Positions 27,832-35,723 of a stretch of DNA of 64,000 nucleotides are shown here, piece by piece. Source of the stretch: Ensifer adhaerens (lineage in GTDB: Bacteria; Pseudomonadota; Alphaproteobacteria; Rhizobiales; Rhizobiaceae); the NCBI RefSeq assembly GCF_013283195.1, contig NZ_JABEKT010000002.1, positions 558,001-622,000 on the forward strand, written 5' to 3'. The stretch's first letter is position 1; each line of letters opens with the position of its first letter. The notes below the pieces were generated by a model. It searched no databases, had not been told where the DNA came from, and saw only the letters and a program-made list of their open reading frames with translations. Position numbers and translations under genes: made by a program.

Positions 27832-28707
27832 TCAGGCGGTCAGGGCCTTGAAATGGGCAAGCATGCGCGCGGCGTCCGGCTCTCGGCCGGTAAACAGGCG
27901 AAAGGCGCCGACGGCCTGGAACACCGCCATGCCGCCGCCGTCGAGCGTGCGGCAGCCGCGCTGTCGGGCTTCGGCCAGAAGGGTTGTCTCGAGCGGGAAA
28001 TAGACGACTTCCGCCACCCAGTGGCGGGCCTCGAGCAGATCGGCGGGAAGCGGCAATCCGGGGTATTTCGCCATGCCGGTCGGCGTCGCGTGGATGAGGC
28101 CATCCGCTGCCTGCATCGCCGCGGCAAGGTCCGTGGCTGCAGCAATGTTGGCCTGCGGAAACAGCGCCGACATGCTGGATGCCAATGCCTCCGCACGCTC
28201 CATTTCCCGGTCGAAAACGGTCAGCGACGCCAGCCCCATCGAAAGGATGGCGTAGGCCGTCGCAACGCCGGCGCCGCCGGCGCCAAGCTGGACGGCGTGC
28301 GTCAGAGCCGCGTCTGGTAGGCCTCGGCGAAAGCTCTCGGAGAAACCCCAGCAGTCGGTGTTGTGACCGATGCGACGGCCTGCCTGAAGCACCACCGTGT
28401 TGACTGCGCCGAGATCGCGGGCTTCGTCCGACAGCTCGTGTAGAAATGGGATGACCAACTGCTTGCACGGATGGGTGATGTTCAGCCCGCATAGGCCTCG
28501 CCGTTCCGCCTCGCTGAGCAATTGCGGTAGGTCTTCGGGACCAGCACCGCGCTGGCTGAGGTCGATCAGCTCGTATTCATAGGCGAGCCCCTGTGCCGCA
28601 CCTTCGCGCATGTGCATCGCCGGTGTAAGCGAGGCTTGGATGCCTGCGCCGATCAATCCGGCTTTCAACGGTCTGAGAAGGGTCTCGGTCATCTCGACGG
28701 CTTTCAT
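27832..28707 (-). CDS. aroE: Shikimate dehydrogenase family protein
   Basis: A 291-residue protein. The substrate part has LIGAGIQASLTPAMHMREG and GLNITHPCKQLVIPFLHELSDEARDLGAVNTVV, matching the SLTPxMH and N.T.P.K motifs of shikimate/quinate dehydrogenases. The NAD(P) fold follows with QLGAGGAGVATAYAI and HATPTGMAKYPG. Here it sits with a dehydroshikimate dehydratase and a TRAP importer, so it is probably catabolic, oxidising shikimate or quinate, rather than the housekeeping aroE of aromatic biosynthesis. The start may instead be ATG 28692; neither has a strong ribosome site. Confidence 0.88.
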   Translation of the reverse strand: MKAVEMTETLLRPLKAGLIGAGIQASLTPAMHMREGAAQGLAYEYELIDLSQRGAGPEDLPQLLSEAERRGLCGLNITHPCKQLVIPFLHELSDEARDLGAVNTVVLQAGRRIGHNTDCWGFSESFRRGLPDAALTHAVQLGAGGAGVATAYAILSMGLASLTVFDREMERAEALASSMSALFPQANIAAATDLAAAMQAADGLIHATPTGMAKYPGLPLPADLLEARHWVAEVVYFPLETTLLAEARQRGCRTLDGGGMAVFQAVGAFRLFTGREPDAARMLAHFKALTA

Positions 28708-28754
28708 GATGGGACGGGGTGCCGGCCCGCGGACATTGCGGACCGGCGGCAGGC

Positions 28755-29771
28755 TTACTGGCCGCGAAGTGTCTGAAGTTCCTTGAACAGGGCAGCGACG
28801 GTTTCGGGGCCGATCTCGGCGCTGAATTTCTCGATCATCGGCTTGACGGCGTCGCGCAGCTTCTGGGTTTCTTCCGGCGACAGCTCGGTGACTTCCATGC
28901 CGGTCGCCTTGATGTCGGCGATCGCCTTGGCGTCGAATTCGCGCGAGGCCTTGCGCTGGTAGTCGCGGGCTTCGGTCGCCGATGCCTGCAGCACCGCCTT
29001 CTCCTCGTCGTTGAGGCCGTCCCAGAATTTCTTGCTGATGAGTACGATCTGCGGATTGTACTGGTGACGGGTCACCGTCATGTACTTCTGCACCTCGTAG
29101 AACTTGGCGTTGAGAATGTTGGCTGCCGGATTTTCCTGGCCGTCGACCGTGCCGGTTTCAAGCGCGGTGTAAAGCTCGGTATAGGGCAGCGGCACCGCAT
29201 TGGCGCCGAGATTGTTGAACAGCTCGATCGGGATCGGCGACTGGATCGTGCGGATCTTCAGGCCCTTGATATCCTCGAGCTTGGTGACCGCGTGGCGGTT
29301 GTTGGTGAGATTGCGGAAACCCAGCTCCCAGTATCCCAAGCCGACGAGCCCGGTCGCGGGCAGCAATTCTGTCAGGCTGGTGCCGAAGGGGCCATCCATC
29401 ACCTTGTCGGCCTCTTCGCCATTGTTGAAGAGGAAGGGCAGGTCGACCGCGCCAAACTGCTTGACGTTGCCGGCAAGTATGCCGGCGTTCAGGACCGTCA
29501 TTTCGATGACGCCGCCCTGCAGCGCCGAGACGGTCTGGACGTCACCGCCAAGCACACCGCCGGGGAAGAGTTTGACCTCGATCTTGCCGCCGCTCTTCTC
29601 CTTCACCAGTTCGGCGAATTTCTCCATGCCCATGACCTGGGGATGGCCCTTGTTGTTGGCGGCGGCGAACTTGAGTTGCTGCTCGCGGATCTCGGCGAGT
29701 GCCGGGCTTGCCGCCATCAGTGCTACCGGTATTGCAACGCCGAGCGCCATTTTCATCAGTCTGTTGAACAT
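28755..29771 (-). CDS. TRAP transporter substrate-binding protein (DctP family)
   Basis: A 338-residue periplasmic protein. A signal peptide ends near ALA-E (MFNRLMKMALGVAIPVALMAASPALA). The DctP core has LKFAAANNKGHPQVMGMEKFAELVKEKSGGKIEVKLFPGGVLGG and GLKIRTIQSPIPIELFNNLGANAVPLPYTELYTALETGTVDGQENP. It also has the conserved Arg in the KIRTIQSP segment that binds the substrate carboxylate. GGGAGGG lies 4 bases before the ATG. A stem-loop (29789-29809) separates it from the large permease gene, which may raise its mRNA level. The likely substrate is shikimate, quinate or a related cyclic acid, from its neighbours. Confidence 0.92.
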   Translation of the reverse strand: MFNRLMKMALGVAIPVALMAASPALAEIREQQLKFAAANNKGHPQVMGMEKFAELVKEKSGGKIEVKLFPGGVLGGDVQTVSALQGGVIEMTVLNAGILAGNVKQFGAVDLPFLFNNGEEADKVMDGPFGTSLTELLPATGLVGLGYWELGFRNLTNNRHAVTKLEDIKGLKIRTIQSPIPIELFNNLGANAVPLPYTELYTALETGTVDGQENPAANILNAKFYEVQKYMTVTRHQYNPQIVLISKKFWDGLNDEEKAVLQASATEARDYQRKASREFDAKAIADIKATGMEVTELSPEETQKLRDAVKPMIEKFSAEIGPETVAALFKELQTLRGQ

Positions 29772-29788
29772 ATTTCCCTCCCAGGTTT

Positions 29789-29809
29789 GGCCGGTTTCTC
29801 CCTCCGGCC
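29789..29809 (-). promoter_or_regulatory. Intercistronic stem-loop between TRAP large permease and DctP genes
   Basis: GGCCGG at 29789-29794 pairs with CCGGCC at 29804-29809 around a 9-base loop. No T-run follows. Such stems often stabilise the downstream mRNA segment. Confidence 0.5.
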
Positions 29810-29837
29810 GGTTAAGCTTGCAGATGTTGCGTGGTGC

Positions 29838-31118
29838 CTATCGCGCAAACCAGGAGGCCGGAACGGTCACCAGTTGCGGGAACAGCACGAGCAGGAAAAG
29901 CACGATCAGCTCGGCGATCAGGAACGGCATGACGCCCTTCATCAGCTCTTCCATCTTGAGCTTGGAAACGCCGCAGATGACGTTGAGCACCGTGCCGACA
30001 GGCGGGGTGATCAGGCCGATCGAGTTGTTGATGATGAACAGCACGCCGAAATAGACCGGGTCGATGCCGGCCTGCTTGATGATAGGCATCAGCACCGGCG
30101 TCATGATCAGGATGGTCGGGGTCATGTCCATGGCGGTGCCGACGACGACGACGAGCGCCATGATGGCCAGCAGCAGCAGCGTCTGGTTGTCCATCAGCGG
30201 CTCGAGAAGGGCGACGAGATCGCCGGGCACGTCGGCAACGGTGATCAGCCAGGCCGAAACGGCGGCACAGGCGACGAGGAACATCACGATCGACGTGATC
30301 TTAGCAGCCGCGACGAAGACGTGAAACAGCTTGGCTGGCGGCAGCTCGCGGTAAATCACCATCGACACGAACAGTGAATAGACGGCCGCCACCACGCCGG
30401 CTTCCGTCGGCGTGAACACGCCGAACTTCAAGCCGACGATGATGATGACAGGCAGGAACAGCGCCCAGAGGCTGTCGATGAAGGTCTTCATCCTGACGGC
30501 GCCGCTCTGGCGCGGCGGCAACTGGTGCTGCTCCTTGCGCGAAACGATCATCCAGGTGATGCAGAGGGCGGCGGCAATCATCAGGCCGGGGAAGATGCCG
30601 GCGAGGAACAGCTTGGTGATCGAGACGCCACCGACGACGCCGTAAAGGATGAAGCCGATCGACGGCGGTATGATCGGACCGATGATCGAGGCGGAGGCAA
30701 GAAGGCCGCCGGCGCGGGCCGGGTCGTGGCCGGATTTCAGCATCATCGGCAGCAGAAGCGCGCCGAGCGCCGCCGCGTCGGCGACGGCCGAGCCGGAGAG
30801 GCTCGCCATGATGCAGGCGGCGAAGATGGCGACGAAGCCGAGGCCGCCGCGAATGTGGCCGACCATCGCCATGGCGAGATTGACGATGCGCCGCGACAGG
30901 CCGCCGGTGTTCATCACTTCGCCGGCGAGCATGAAGAAGGGCACGGCCATCAGCGGAAAGCTGTCGGCGCCGTTCAGCACATTCTGGGCGACGATCTGGG
31001 CGTCGTAGAGGCCGAGATACATCATCAGCGCGACGCCGGTGATGATCAGCGCAAACGCGATCGGCACGCCGAGCGCCATCGGGCCAAGCAGGGCGCCGAG
31101 GAAAATCGTGACGGTCAT
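29838..31118 (-). CDS. TRAP transporter large permease (DctM family)
   Basis: About 426 residues with 12 or so hydrophobic segments: MTVTIFLGALLGPMALGVPIAFALIITG at the start, PLMAVPFFMLAGEVMNTGGLSRRIV, LGALLLPMMLKSGHDPARAGGLLASASIIGPIIPPSIGFILYG, and IIKQAGIDPVYFGVLFIINNSIGLITPPVGTVLNV. These match DctM signatures, including PPS.. and TPPVG loops that form the Na+ site. ATG 31118 has GAGGAGA upstream. It starts 10 bases after the dctQ stop, so translation is likely coupled. Confidence 0.95.
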   Translation of the reverse strand: MTVTIFLGALLGPMALGVPIAFALIITGVALMMYLGLYDAQIVAQNVLNGADSFPLMAVPFFMLAGEVMNTGGLSRRIVNLAMAMVGHIRGGLGFVAIFAACIMASLSGSAVADAAALGALLLPMMLKSGHDPARAGGLLASASIIGPIIPPSIGFILYGVVGGVSITKLFLAGIFPGLMIAAALCITWMIVSRKEQHQLPPRQSGAVRMKTFIDSLWALFLPVIIIVGLKFGVFTPTEAGVVAAVYSLFVSMVIYRELPPAKLFHVFVAAAKITSIVMFLVACAAVSAWLITVADVPGDLVALLEPLMDNQTLLLLAIMALVVVVGTAMDMTPTILIMTPVLMPIIKQAGIDPVYFGVLFIINNSIGLITPPVGTVLNVICGVSKLKMEELMKGVMPFLIAELIVLFLLVLFPQLVTVPASWFAR

Positions 31119-31128
31119 CGGTCTCTCC

Positions 31129-31692
31129 TCAGGGCTTGGCGACGGGATGGGCGAGCGGGGATCCCGGGTGCTCGTCGAGCGCCGCCTGATCCTCGCTGTC
31201 ACGCACCAACTCGGCCGTCGCCACGTCGACGCGACCGGTGAGGATTGAGAACATGTCCCAGAGGATGATCAGGAAGGCGGGAATGCCGAAGGCGAGGCCT
31301 GCACCGTAGAAGAAGCCCATGGAAATGCCGGTGGCGGGTGCCGCGACATGGAGATTGATCAGCGTCTGCGACCAGCTGCCGCTGATCATCAGCCATGTTG
31401 CGCCCAGCATCAGCACCTGGCCTGAAAGGATCGCGACCTTTGCACTATTGGGCGGCAGCCGGCGCAAAAGCGAATCCACGCCGAGATGGGCGTGTTCGCG
31501 CATCGCGATGACGGCGCCGAGAAAAGTCAGCCAGACGAAGAAGATGCGCGACAGTTCCTCGGAGTAGGTGATGCCTGTGTTGAAGGCGTAGCGCAGCACG
31601 ACATTGCCGAAGACCAGCACGACCATGCCCGCAAGCAGAAGCGCGATGGCGACCTTCAGCAGCAGGAAGCAGAATTCGATTATCCTCACCAT
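31129..31692 (-). CDS. TRAP transporter small permease (DctQ family)
   Basis: A 187-residue protein with four membrane helices: ALLLAGMVVLVFGNVVLRYAF, EELSRIFFVWLTFLGAVIAMREHAHLGVD, and two further helices ending GAGLAFGIPAFLIILWDMFSI. The RYAF..GITYSEELSR..FVWLTFLGA motif is the DctQ signature. A hydrophilic tail of about 30 residues follows. GGGAGGAG lies 4 bases before the ATG. It is the first gene of the TRAP/shikimate operon and is preceded by a leader with direct repeats and a TetR-type operator. Confidence 0.92.
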   Translation of the reverse strand: MVRIIEFCFLLLKVAIALLLAGMVVLVFGNVVLRYAFNTGITYSEELSRIFFVWLTFLGAVIAMREHAHLGVDSLLRRLPPNSAKVAILSGQVLMLGATWLMISGSWSQTLINLHVAAPATGISMGFFYGAGLAFGIPAFLIILWDMFSILTGRVDVATAELVRDSEDQAALDEHPGSPLAHPVAKP

Positions 31693-31757
31693 TTCGCTCC
31701 TCCCAGGCGATCAACCGTGTCTTGCGGCCTGTGACGTCCGTCATCGGTCAGGGCATC

Positions 31758-31791
31758 CAAGTGTACAAGGTTGGCAAGTGTGCAAGGCTGA
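31758..31791. repeat. Pair of 17-bp direct repeats in the TRAP operon leader
   Basis: CAAGTGTACAAGGTTGG at 31758-31774 and CAAGTGTGCAAGGCTGA at 31775-31791, 14 of 17 bases identical, head to tail. On the minus strand each reads CTTG(C/T)ACACTTG, an imperfect inverted repeat in its own right. Confidence 0.75.
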
Positions 31792-31834
31792 CATGCCGAT
31801 CTCTCCTCCAAGCGACCGAATGCCATTTCAAAAT

Positions 31835-31857
31835 GTACTAACTAGTTCGAATGTCAA
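31835..31857 (-). promoter_or_regulatory. TRAP operon promoter with embedded 8-bp palindromic operator
   Basis: On the minus strand a perfect -35, TTGACA, lies at 31857-31852. The palindrome AACTAGTT (31840-31847) lies in the -35/-10 spacer, so a bound repressor would block RNA polymerase. The -10 is not strongly conserved. The divergent TetR gene begins about 130 bases away. Confidence 0.55.
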
Positions 31858-31987
31858 GCGGCATGTCTTGAAAGAAGCGCGCAAGCCCAATAAGACTTGG
31901 GGCAGGTCGCGGAGTGGAGCCGCGGCCAACGCGTGGCGGCGGCAGCCATTTCGCGTTGAGAATCAAGGGTGGAGGATGCGACGGGGC

Positions 31988-32626
31988 ATGGCGGCGCGAG
32001 CAGAGAATGGACGCAAGAACGATCCACAGCGCACGAAGGAGGACATCCTCATCGTGGCGACGGACGAGTTCGCGACCCATGGTCTGGCCGGCGCACGTGT
32101 CGATGCGATCGCTGAGAAGACCCGCACCTCCAAGCGGATGATCTACTACTACTTCGAGAGCAAGGAGGGGCTCTATCTCTCGGTGCTCGAACGGTCCTAC
32201 CGCAAGATCCGCACCCTGGAGGCTGATCTGCAACTGTCGAGCCTGGCACCCGAGGCGGCGCTGCGCACCTTGATCTCGACGACCTTCGACCATGATCAGG
32301 CGAACCCGGAATTCGTGCGCCTGGTCAGCATCGAAAACATCCATCACGCCGCCCACATGATGCGCTCGGAGGCGATCCGCGATCTCAATGTGTCGGTTAT
32401 CGAGACCATCGCCGGCATTCTGGAGCGCGGCGTCGCGGAGGGCGTGTTCCAGCGCACGGCCGATCCGATCGACGTGCACATGCTGATCAGCGCCTTCTGT
32501 TTCTTCCGGGTCTCCAACCGCTACACGTTCGGCACGATTTTCCGGCGCGACCTTTCCGAGCCGGAGACGATGCAGCGGCACAAGGGGCTGATCGCCGATG
32601 CCGTGCTGAGTTACCTCAAGAGCTAG
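31988..32626 (+). CDS. TetR family transcriptional regulator
   Basis: A 212-residue regulator. The helix-turn-helix is at about residues 15-60 (TKEDILIVATDEFATHGLAGARVDAIAEKTRTSKRMIYYYFESKEGLYLSVLE), the TetR N-terminal pattern. The C-terminal effector domain has IHHAAHMMRSEAIRDLNVSVIETIAGILERGVAEGVFQRTADPIDVHMLISAFCFFRVSNRYTFGTIF, of the TetR C-terminal fold found with aromatic-degradation regulators. Two starts are possible: ATG 31976 abuts GGAGG, so ATG 31988, 12 bases on, is used. It is divergent to the TRAP/shikimate operon and the likely repressor of it. Confidence 0.88.
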   Translation: MAARAENGRKNDPQRTKEDILIVATDEFATHGLAGARVDAIAEKTRTSKRMIYYYFESKEGLYLSVLERSYRKIRTLEADLQLSSLAPEAALRTLISTTFDHDQANPEFVRLVSIENIHHAAHMMRSEAIRDLNVSVIETIAGILERGVAEGVFQRTADPIDVHMLISAFCFFRVSNRYTFGTIFRRDLSEPETMQRHKGLIADAVLSYLKS

Positions 32627-32647
32627 AGACAGCTCTGCTGGCAGCAT

Positions 32648-33139
32648 TTAACCGTTGCGAAGGTGCTCGGTCGGCAGCGCCGTCGTGTACTTGATCTGGC
32701 TGAGTGCGAAGCTCGATCGGATGCTGGAGACGCCGGGGATCGTCGTCAGGAAGTCGACCACGAGCGCCTGGTACTTCATCAGGTCCTCGACGACGACGCG
32801 CAGCATGTAGTCCGACTCTCCCGTCATCAGGTAACATTCGACGATTTCGGGCTTGGTCCTGATCGCGGCGCTGAAGACATCGAGCGAAGCCCGGTCCTGC
32901 TGCTTCAGCGATACGTGCACAAACACGTTGACGGCAAGGCCAAGCGCGAATGCGTCGACGAGCGCCACCGAACCCTTGATGACACCGCTCTCCTTAAGTT
33001 CGTTGACGCGCCGCCAGCAGGGAGAGGCCGAAAGCCCGGTTGCTTCGGCAAGCTCGGCCGTGCTGATCTCGGCGTTCTGCTGCAGCAGATCGAGAATGCG
33101 GATGGTCGCTGCGTCAAAGCTTGGTAGTTTCTTCGGCAT
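32648..33139 (-). CDS. Lrp/AsnC family transcriptional regulator
   Basis: A 163-residue regulator: helix-turn-helix (IRILDLLQQNAEISTAELAEATGLSASPCWRRVNELKESGVIKG), then the AsnC ligand domain (VFVHVSLKQQDRASLDVFSAAIRTKPEIVECYLMTGESDYMLRVVVEDLMKY and GVSSIRSSFALSQIKYTTALP). It is divergent to a PDH-E1-like enzyme gene, and the shared 120-base region has several inverted repeats that fit Lrp operators. An amino acid or 2-oxo acid is the likely ligand. No strong Shine-Dalgarno sequence is seen. Confidence 0.92.
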   Translation of the reverse strand: MPKKLPSFDAATIRILDLLQQNAEISTAELAEATGLSASPCWRRVNELKESGVIKGSVALVDAFALGLAVNVFVHVSLKQQDRASLDVFSAAIRTKPEIVECYLMTGESDYMLRVVVEDLMKYQALVVDFLTTIPGVSSIRSSFALSQIKYTTALPTEHLRNG

Positions 33140-33142
33140 GAA

Positions 33143-33196
33143 ATTTCCTGAAATGGCGTTTCATCGGTCAGTATTGCCGGAAATGACAAAATTTCC
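33143..33196. promoter_or_regulatory. Cluster of inverted repeats between lrp-type and E1 genes
   Basis: Three palindromic elements: ATTTC-CT-GAAAT (33143-33154), GAAA-N5-TTTC (33150-33162), and GGAAAT-N6-ATTTCC (33179-33196). They share a GAAAT/ATTTC half-site. The region overlaps the lrp start, so autoregulation is likely. Confidence 0.65.
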
Positions 33197-33262
33197 AACA
33201 AAGATAGACCGGATATTTCGCGCGACCGGGTGTAGCGTTTTCATGTTCTGGGAGGAGCCGAC

Positions 33263-35662
33263 ATGCAAGCGCATAAACTTTCGACCGCCACGCTGAATTG
33301 CCTGAAAGATCTGGAACGGCAGGTGCTGTGGCACGCGTGCTGGATGATTCACAACGCCAATCACATCCGGGAAAAGGGCGAGGTGAAAGTCGGCGGGCAT
33401 CAGGCATCCTCCGCCTCGATCACGTCGATCATGACGGCGCTGTACTTCCACATCCTGCGGCCGGAAGATCGGGTCGCGGTGAAGCCGCATGCGGCCCCTG
33501 TATTCCATGCGATCCAGTATCTGATGGGCAACCAGACGCGCGAGAAGCTGCAGAATTTCCGCGGCTTTGGCGGCGCGCAATCCTATCCCAGTCGCACCAA
33601 GGATATCGACGACGTCGATTTTTCGACCGGCTCCGTTGGGCTCGGTGTCGGCATTACTGCCTTTGCCTCGATCATCCAGGACTACATCGCGTCGAAACCC
33701 TGGGCGCAGAAGAAGAGCGATGGCCGCATGATCGCGCTCGTCGGCGATGCGGAGCTCGATGAAGGCAACATCTACGAGTGCCTGCAGGAGGGCTGGAAAC
33801 ACGATCTGCGCAACACATGGTGGGTAATCGACTACAACCGTCAGAGCCTTGACGGCGTCGTTCGCGAAGGTCTTTGGCAACGCATCGAGGCGATCTTCAC
33901 CGCTTTCGGCTGGGACGTGAAGGTCGTCAAATATGGCGCCTTGCAGGAGGCGGCCTTCAGGGAGCCCGGCGGCGAGGTACTGCGCGCCTGGATTGACCGT
34001 TGCCCGAACCAGCTCTATTCCGCGCTGACCTTCCAGGGCGGGGCCGCCTGGCGCAAGCGGCTTCAGGACGAGATCGGTGACCAGGGTCATGTCAGCAAGC
34101 TCTTGGCTTCCCGAAGCGACGAAGACCTCTCGGCGCTGATGAGCAATCTCGGCGGTCATTGCATCCAGACACTTGCCGACACCTTTGCCAGCATCGACCA
34201 CGATCGCCCGACGGTCTTCCTTGCCTATACGATCAAGGGCTGGGGAACACCGCTGGCCGGCCACAAGGACAATCATGCCGGCCTCATGACCAAGGCGCAG
34301 ATGCAGGATTTCCAGCAGAAGATCGGCGTTCGCGCCGGCGAGGAATGGGAAGAGTTCGCGGCGGTGGCCGATGCCCAGGCGGCAAAGGAATTTCTGAAGA
34401 GTGTGCCGTTTTTTGCCGAGGGCACACGACGGTTCACGTCGCAACCGGTGCAATCTGCCGGTCCGGTTCTGCTCGACGACCGCGAGCTTTCGACCCAGGC
34501 GGGGTTCGGCAAGATCCTCGATGCGCTGGCGCAGCGCGACGATGCGCTCGCCGCCCGCATCGTGACGATGGCGCCTGATGTGACCGTCTCGACCAATCTC
34601 GGGCCGTGGGTCAACAGGCGCGGCCTGTTTGCCCGCGAGACCCAGGCCGACACGTTCCGAGACGAGAAGGTTCCCTCGGCGCAGAAATGGGCCTTCGGTC
34701 CCGGCGGGCAGCACATCGAACTCGGCATTGCCGAGATGAACCTCTTCCTGCTCCTGGCCGCGGCCGGCCTTTCCCATTCGGTGTTCGGCGAACGCCTGCT
34801 GCCGATCGGCACGGTCTACGATCCGTTCGTCGCCCGCGGACTCGATGCCCTCAACTATGCCTGCTATCAGGATGCACGCTTCATGATCGTCGGCACACCT
34901 TCGGGCGTGACGCTGGCGCCGGAAGGCGGCGCCCACCAGTCGATCGGGTCGCAATTGATCGGCATGAGCCAGGACGGGCTTGCCAGCTTCGAACCTGCCT
35001 ATCTCGACGAACTCTCCGTGATCATGGACTGGTCCTTCGATTACATGCAGCGCGACGGCGACGCCGTGCACGACGAACGCACATGGCTGCGCGATACGAC
35101 CGGCGGCTCGGTCTATCTCAGGCTGACCACCCGCCCGCTCGAGCAGATGCAGCGCCGCGAGGATGCGGCCTTCCGCCAGGGCGTGATCGACGGTGCCTAC
35201 TGGTTGCGTGAGCCGCGACCGAATACCCAGCTGGTGCTGGCCTATCAGGGGTGCGTCGCGCCAGAGGTGCTGATGGCGGCCGGGCGGCTGGCCGAGCGTC
35301 ATCGCGATGTCGCCGTGCTGGCGGTGACGTCGGCCGACCGGCTCAACGCCGGCTGGACGGCGGCGCAGCGGGCACGACGGCACGGCCATCACGCCGCTGA
35401 AAGCCATATCGAGGCGCTGCTGGCACCGCTTTCGGATGCCTGCGAGATCATCACCGTCACCGATGGTCATCCCGCCACCCTCGGCTGGTTCGGATCGGTG
35501 CACGGTCACCGTACCGTTTCGCTTGGGGTTGAGCATTTCGGGCAGACGGGCACGATCGCCGACCTCTACGCCCATTTCGGCATCGATACGGACTCGATCA
35601 TCGAAGCGGCCGACGCGGTCGCTCTACGCCGCAATCACCGCAAGTTCAGGCAGGCCGGATAG
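33263..35662 (+). CDS. Homodimeric pyruvate-dehydrogenase E1-like / transketolase-family protein (MdeB-like)
   Basis: A 799-residue ThDP enzyme. It has an N-terminal domain with GGHQASSASITSIMTALYFHILRPEDRVAVKPHAAPVFHAIQYLMGNQ, a ThDP-Mg loop DAELDEGNIYECLQEG with DYNRQSLDGV (about 165-195), and a pyrimidine domain with ELGIAEMNLFLLLAAAGLS (the Glu that activates ThDP). The order is that of AceE/MdeB rather than ordinary transketolase, but it is shorter than AceE (about 890). No E2 or E3 gene is adjacent. The Pseudomonas MdeB, a 2-oxobutyrate dehydrogenase E1, also has an Lrp regulator (MdeR) beside it. GGGAGGAG lies 5 bases before the ATG. Substrate likely a 2-oxo acid. Confidence 0.88.
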   Translation: MQAHKLSTATLNCLKDLERQVLWHACWMIHNANHIREKGEVKVGGHQASSASITSIMTALYFHILRPEDRVAVKPHAAPVFHAIQYLMGNQTREKLQNFRGFGGAQSYPSRTKDIDDVDFSTGSVGLGVGITAFASIIQDYIASKPWAQKKSDGRMIALVGDAELDEGNIYECLQEGWKHDLRNTWWVIDYNRQSLDGVVREGLWQRIEAIFTAFGWDVKVVKYGALQEAAFREPGGEVLRAWIDRCPNQLYSALTFQGGAAWRKRLQDEIGDQGHVSKLLASRSDEDLSALMSNLGGHCIQTLADTFASIDHDRPTVFLAYTIKGWGTPLAGHKDNHAGLMTKAQMQDFQQKIGVRAGEEWEEFAAVADAQAAKEFLKSVPFFAEGTRRFTSQPVQSAGPVLLDDRELSTQAGFGKILDALAQRDDALAARIVTMAPDVTVSTNLGPWVNRRGLFARETQADTFRDEKVPSAQKWAFGPGGQHIELGIAEMNLFLLLAAAGLSHSVFGERLLPIGTVYDPFVARGLDALNYACYQDARFMIVGTPSGVTLAPEGGAHQSIGSQLIGMSQDGLASFEPAYLDELSVIMDWSFDYMQRDGDAVHDERTWLRDTTGGSVYLRLTTRPLEQMQRREDAAFRQGVIDGAYWLREPRPNTQLVLAYQGCVAPEVLMAAGRLAERHRDVAVLAVTSADRLNAGWTAAQRARRHGHHAAESHIEALLAPLSDACEIITVTDGHPATLGWFGSVHGHRTVSLGVEHFGQTGTIADLYAHFGIDTDSIIEAADAVALRRNHRKFRQAG

Positions 35663-35723
35663 GAGCGCCACACGCGATGACCGGGGTGCCGGAGCACCTC
35701 GCACCCACCGTTTCCGACAAGGG

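Noticed and set aside
26256..27851. Plus-strand open frame of 531 codons
   Set aside because: Antisense to the dehydroshikimate dehydratase gene; no family features or ribosome site.
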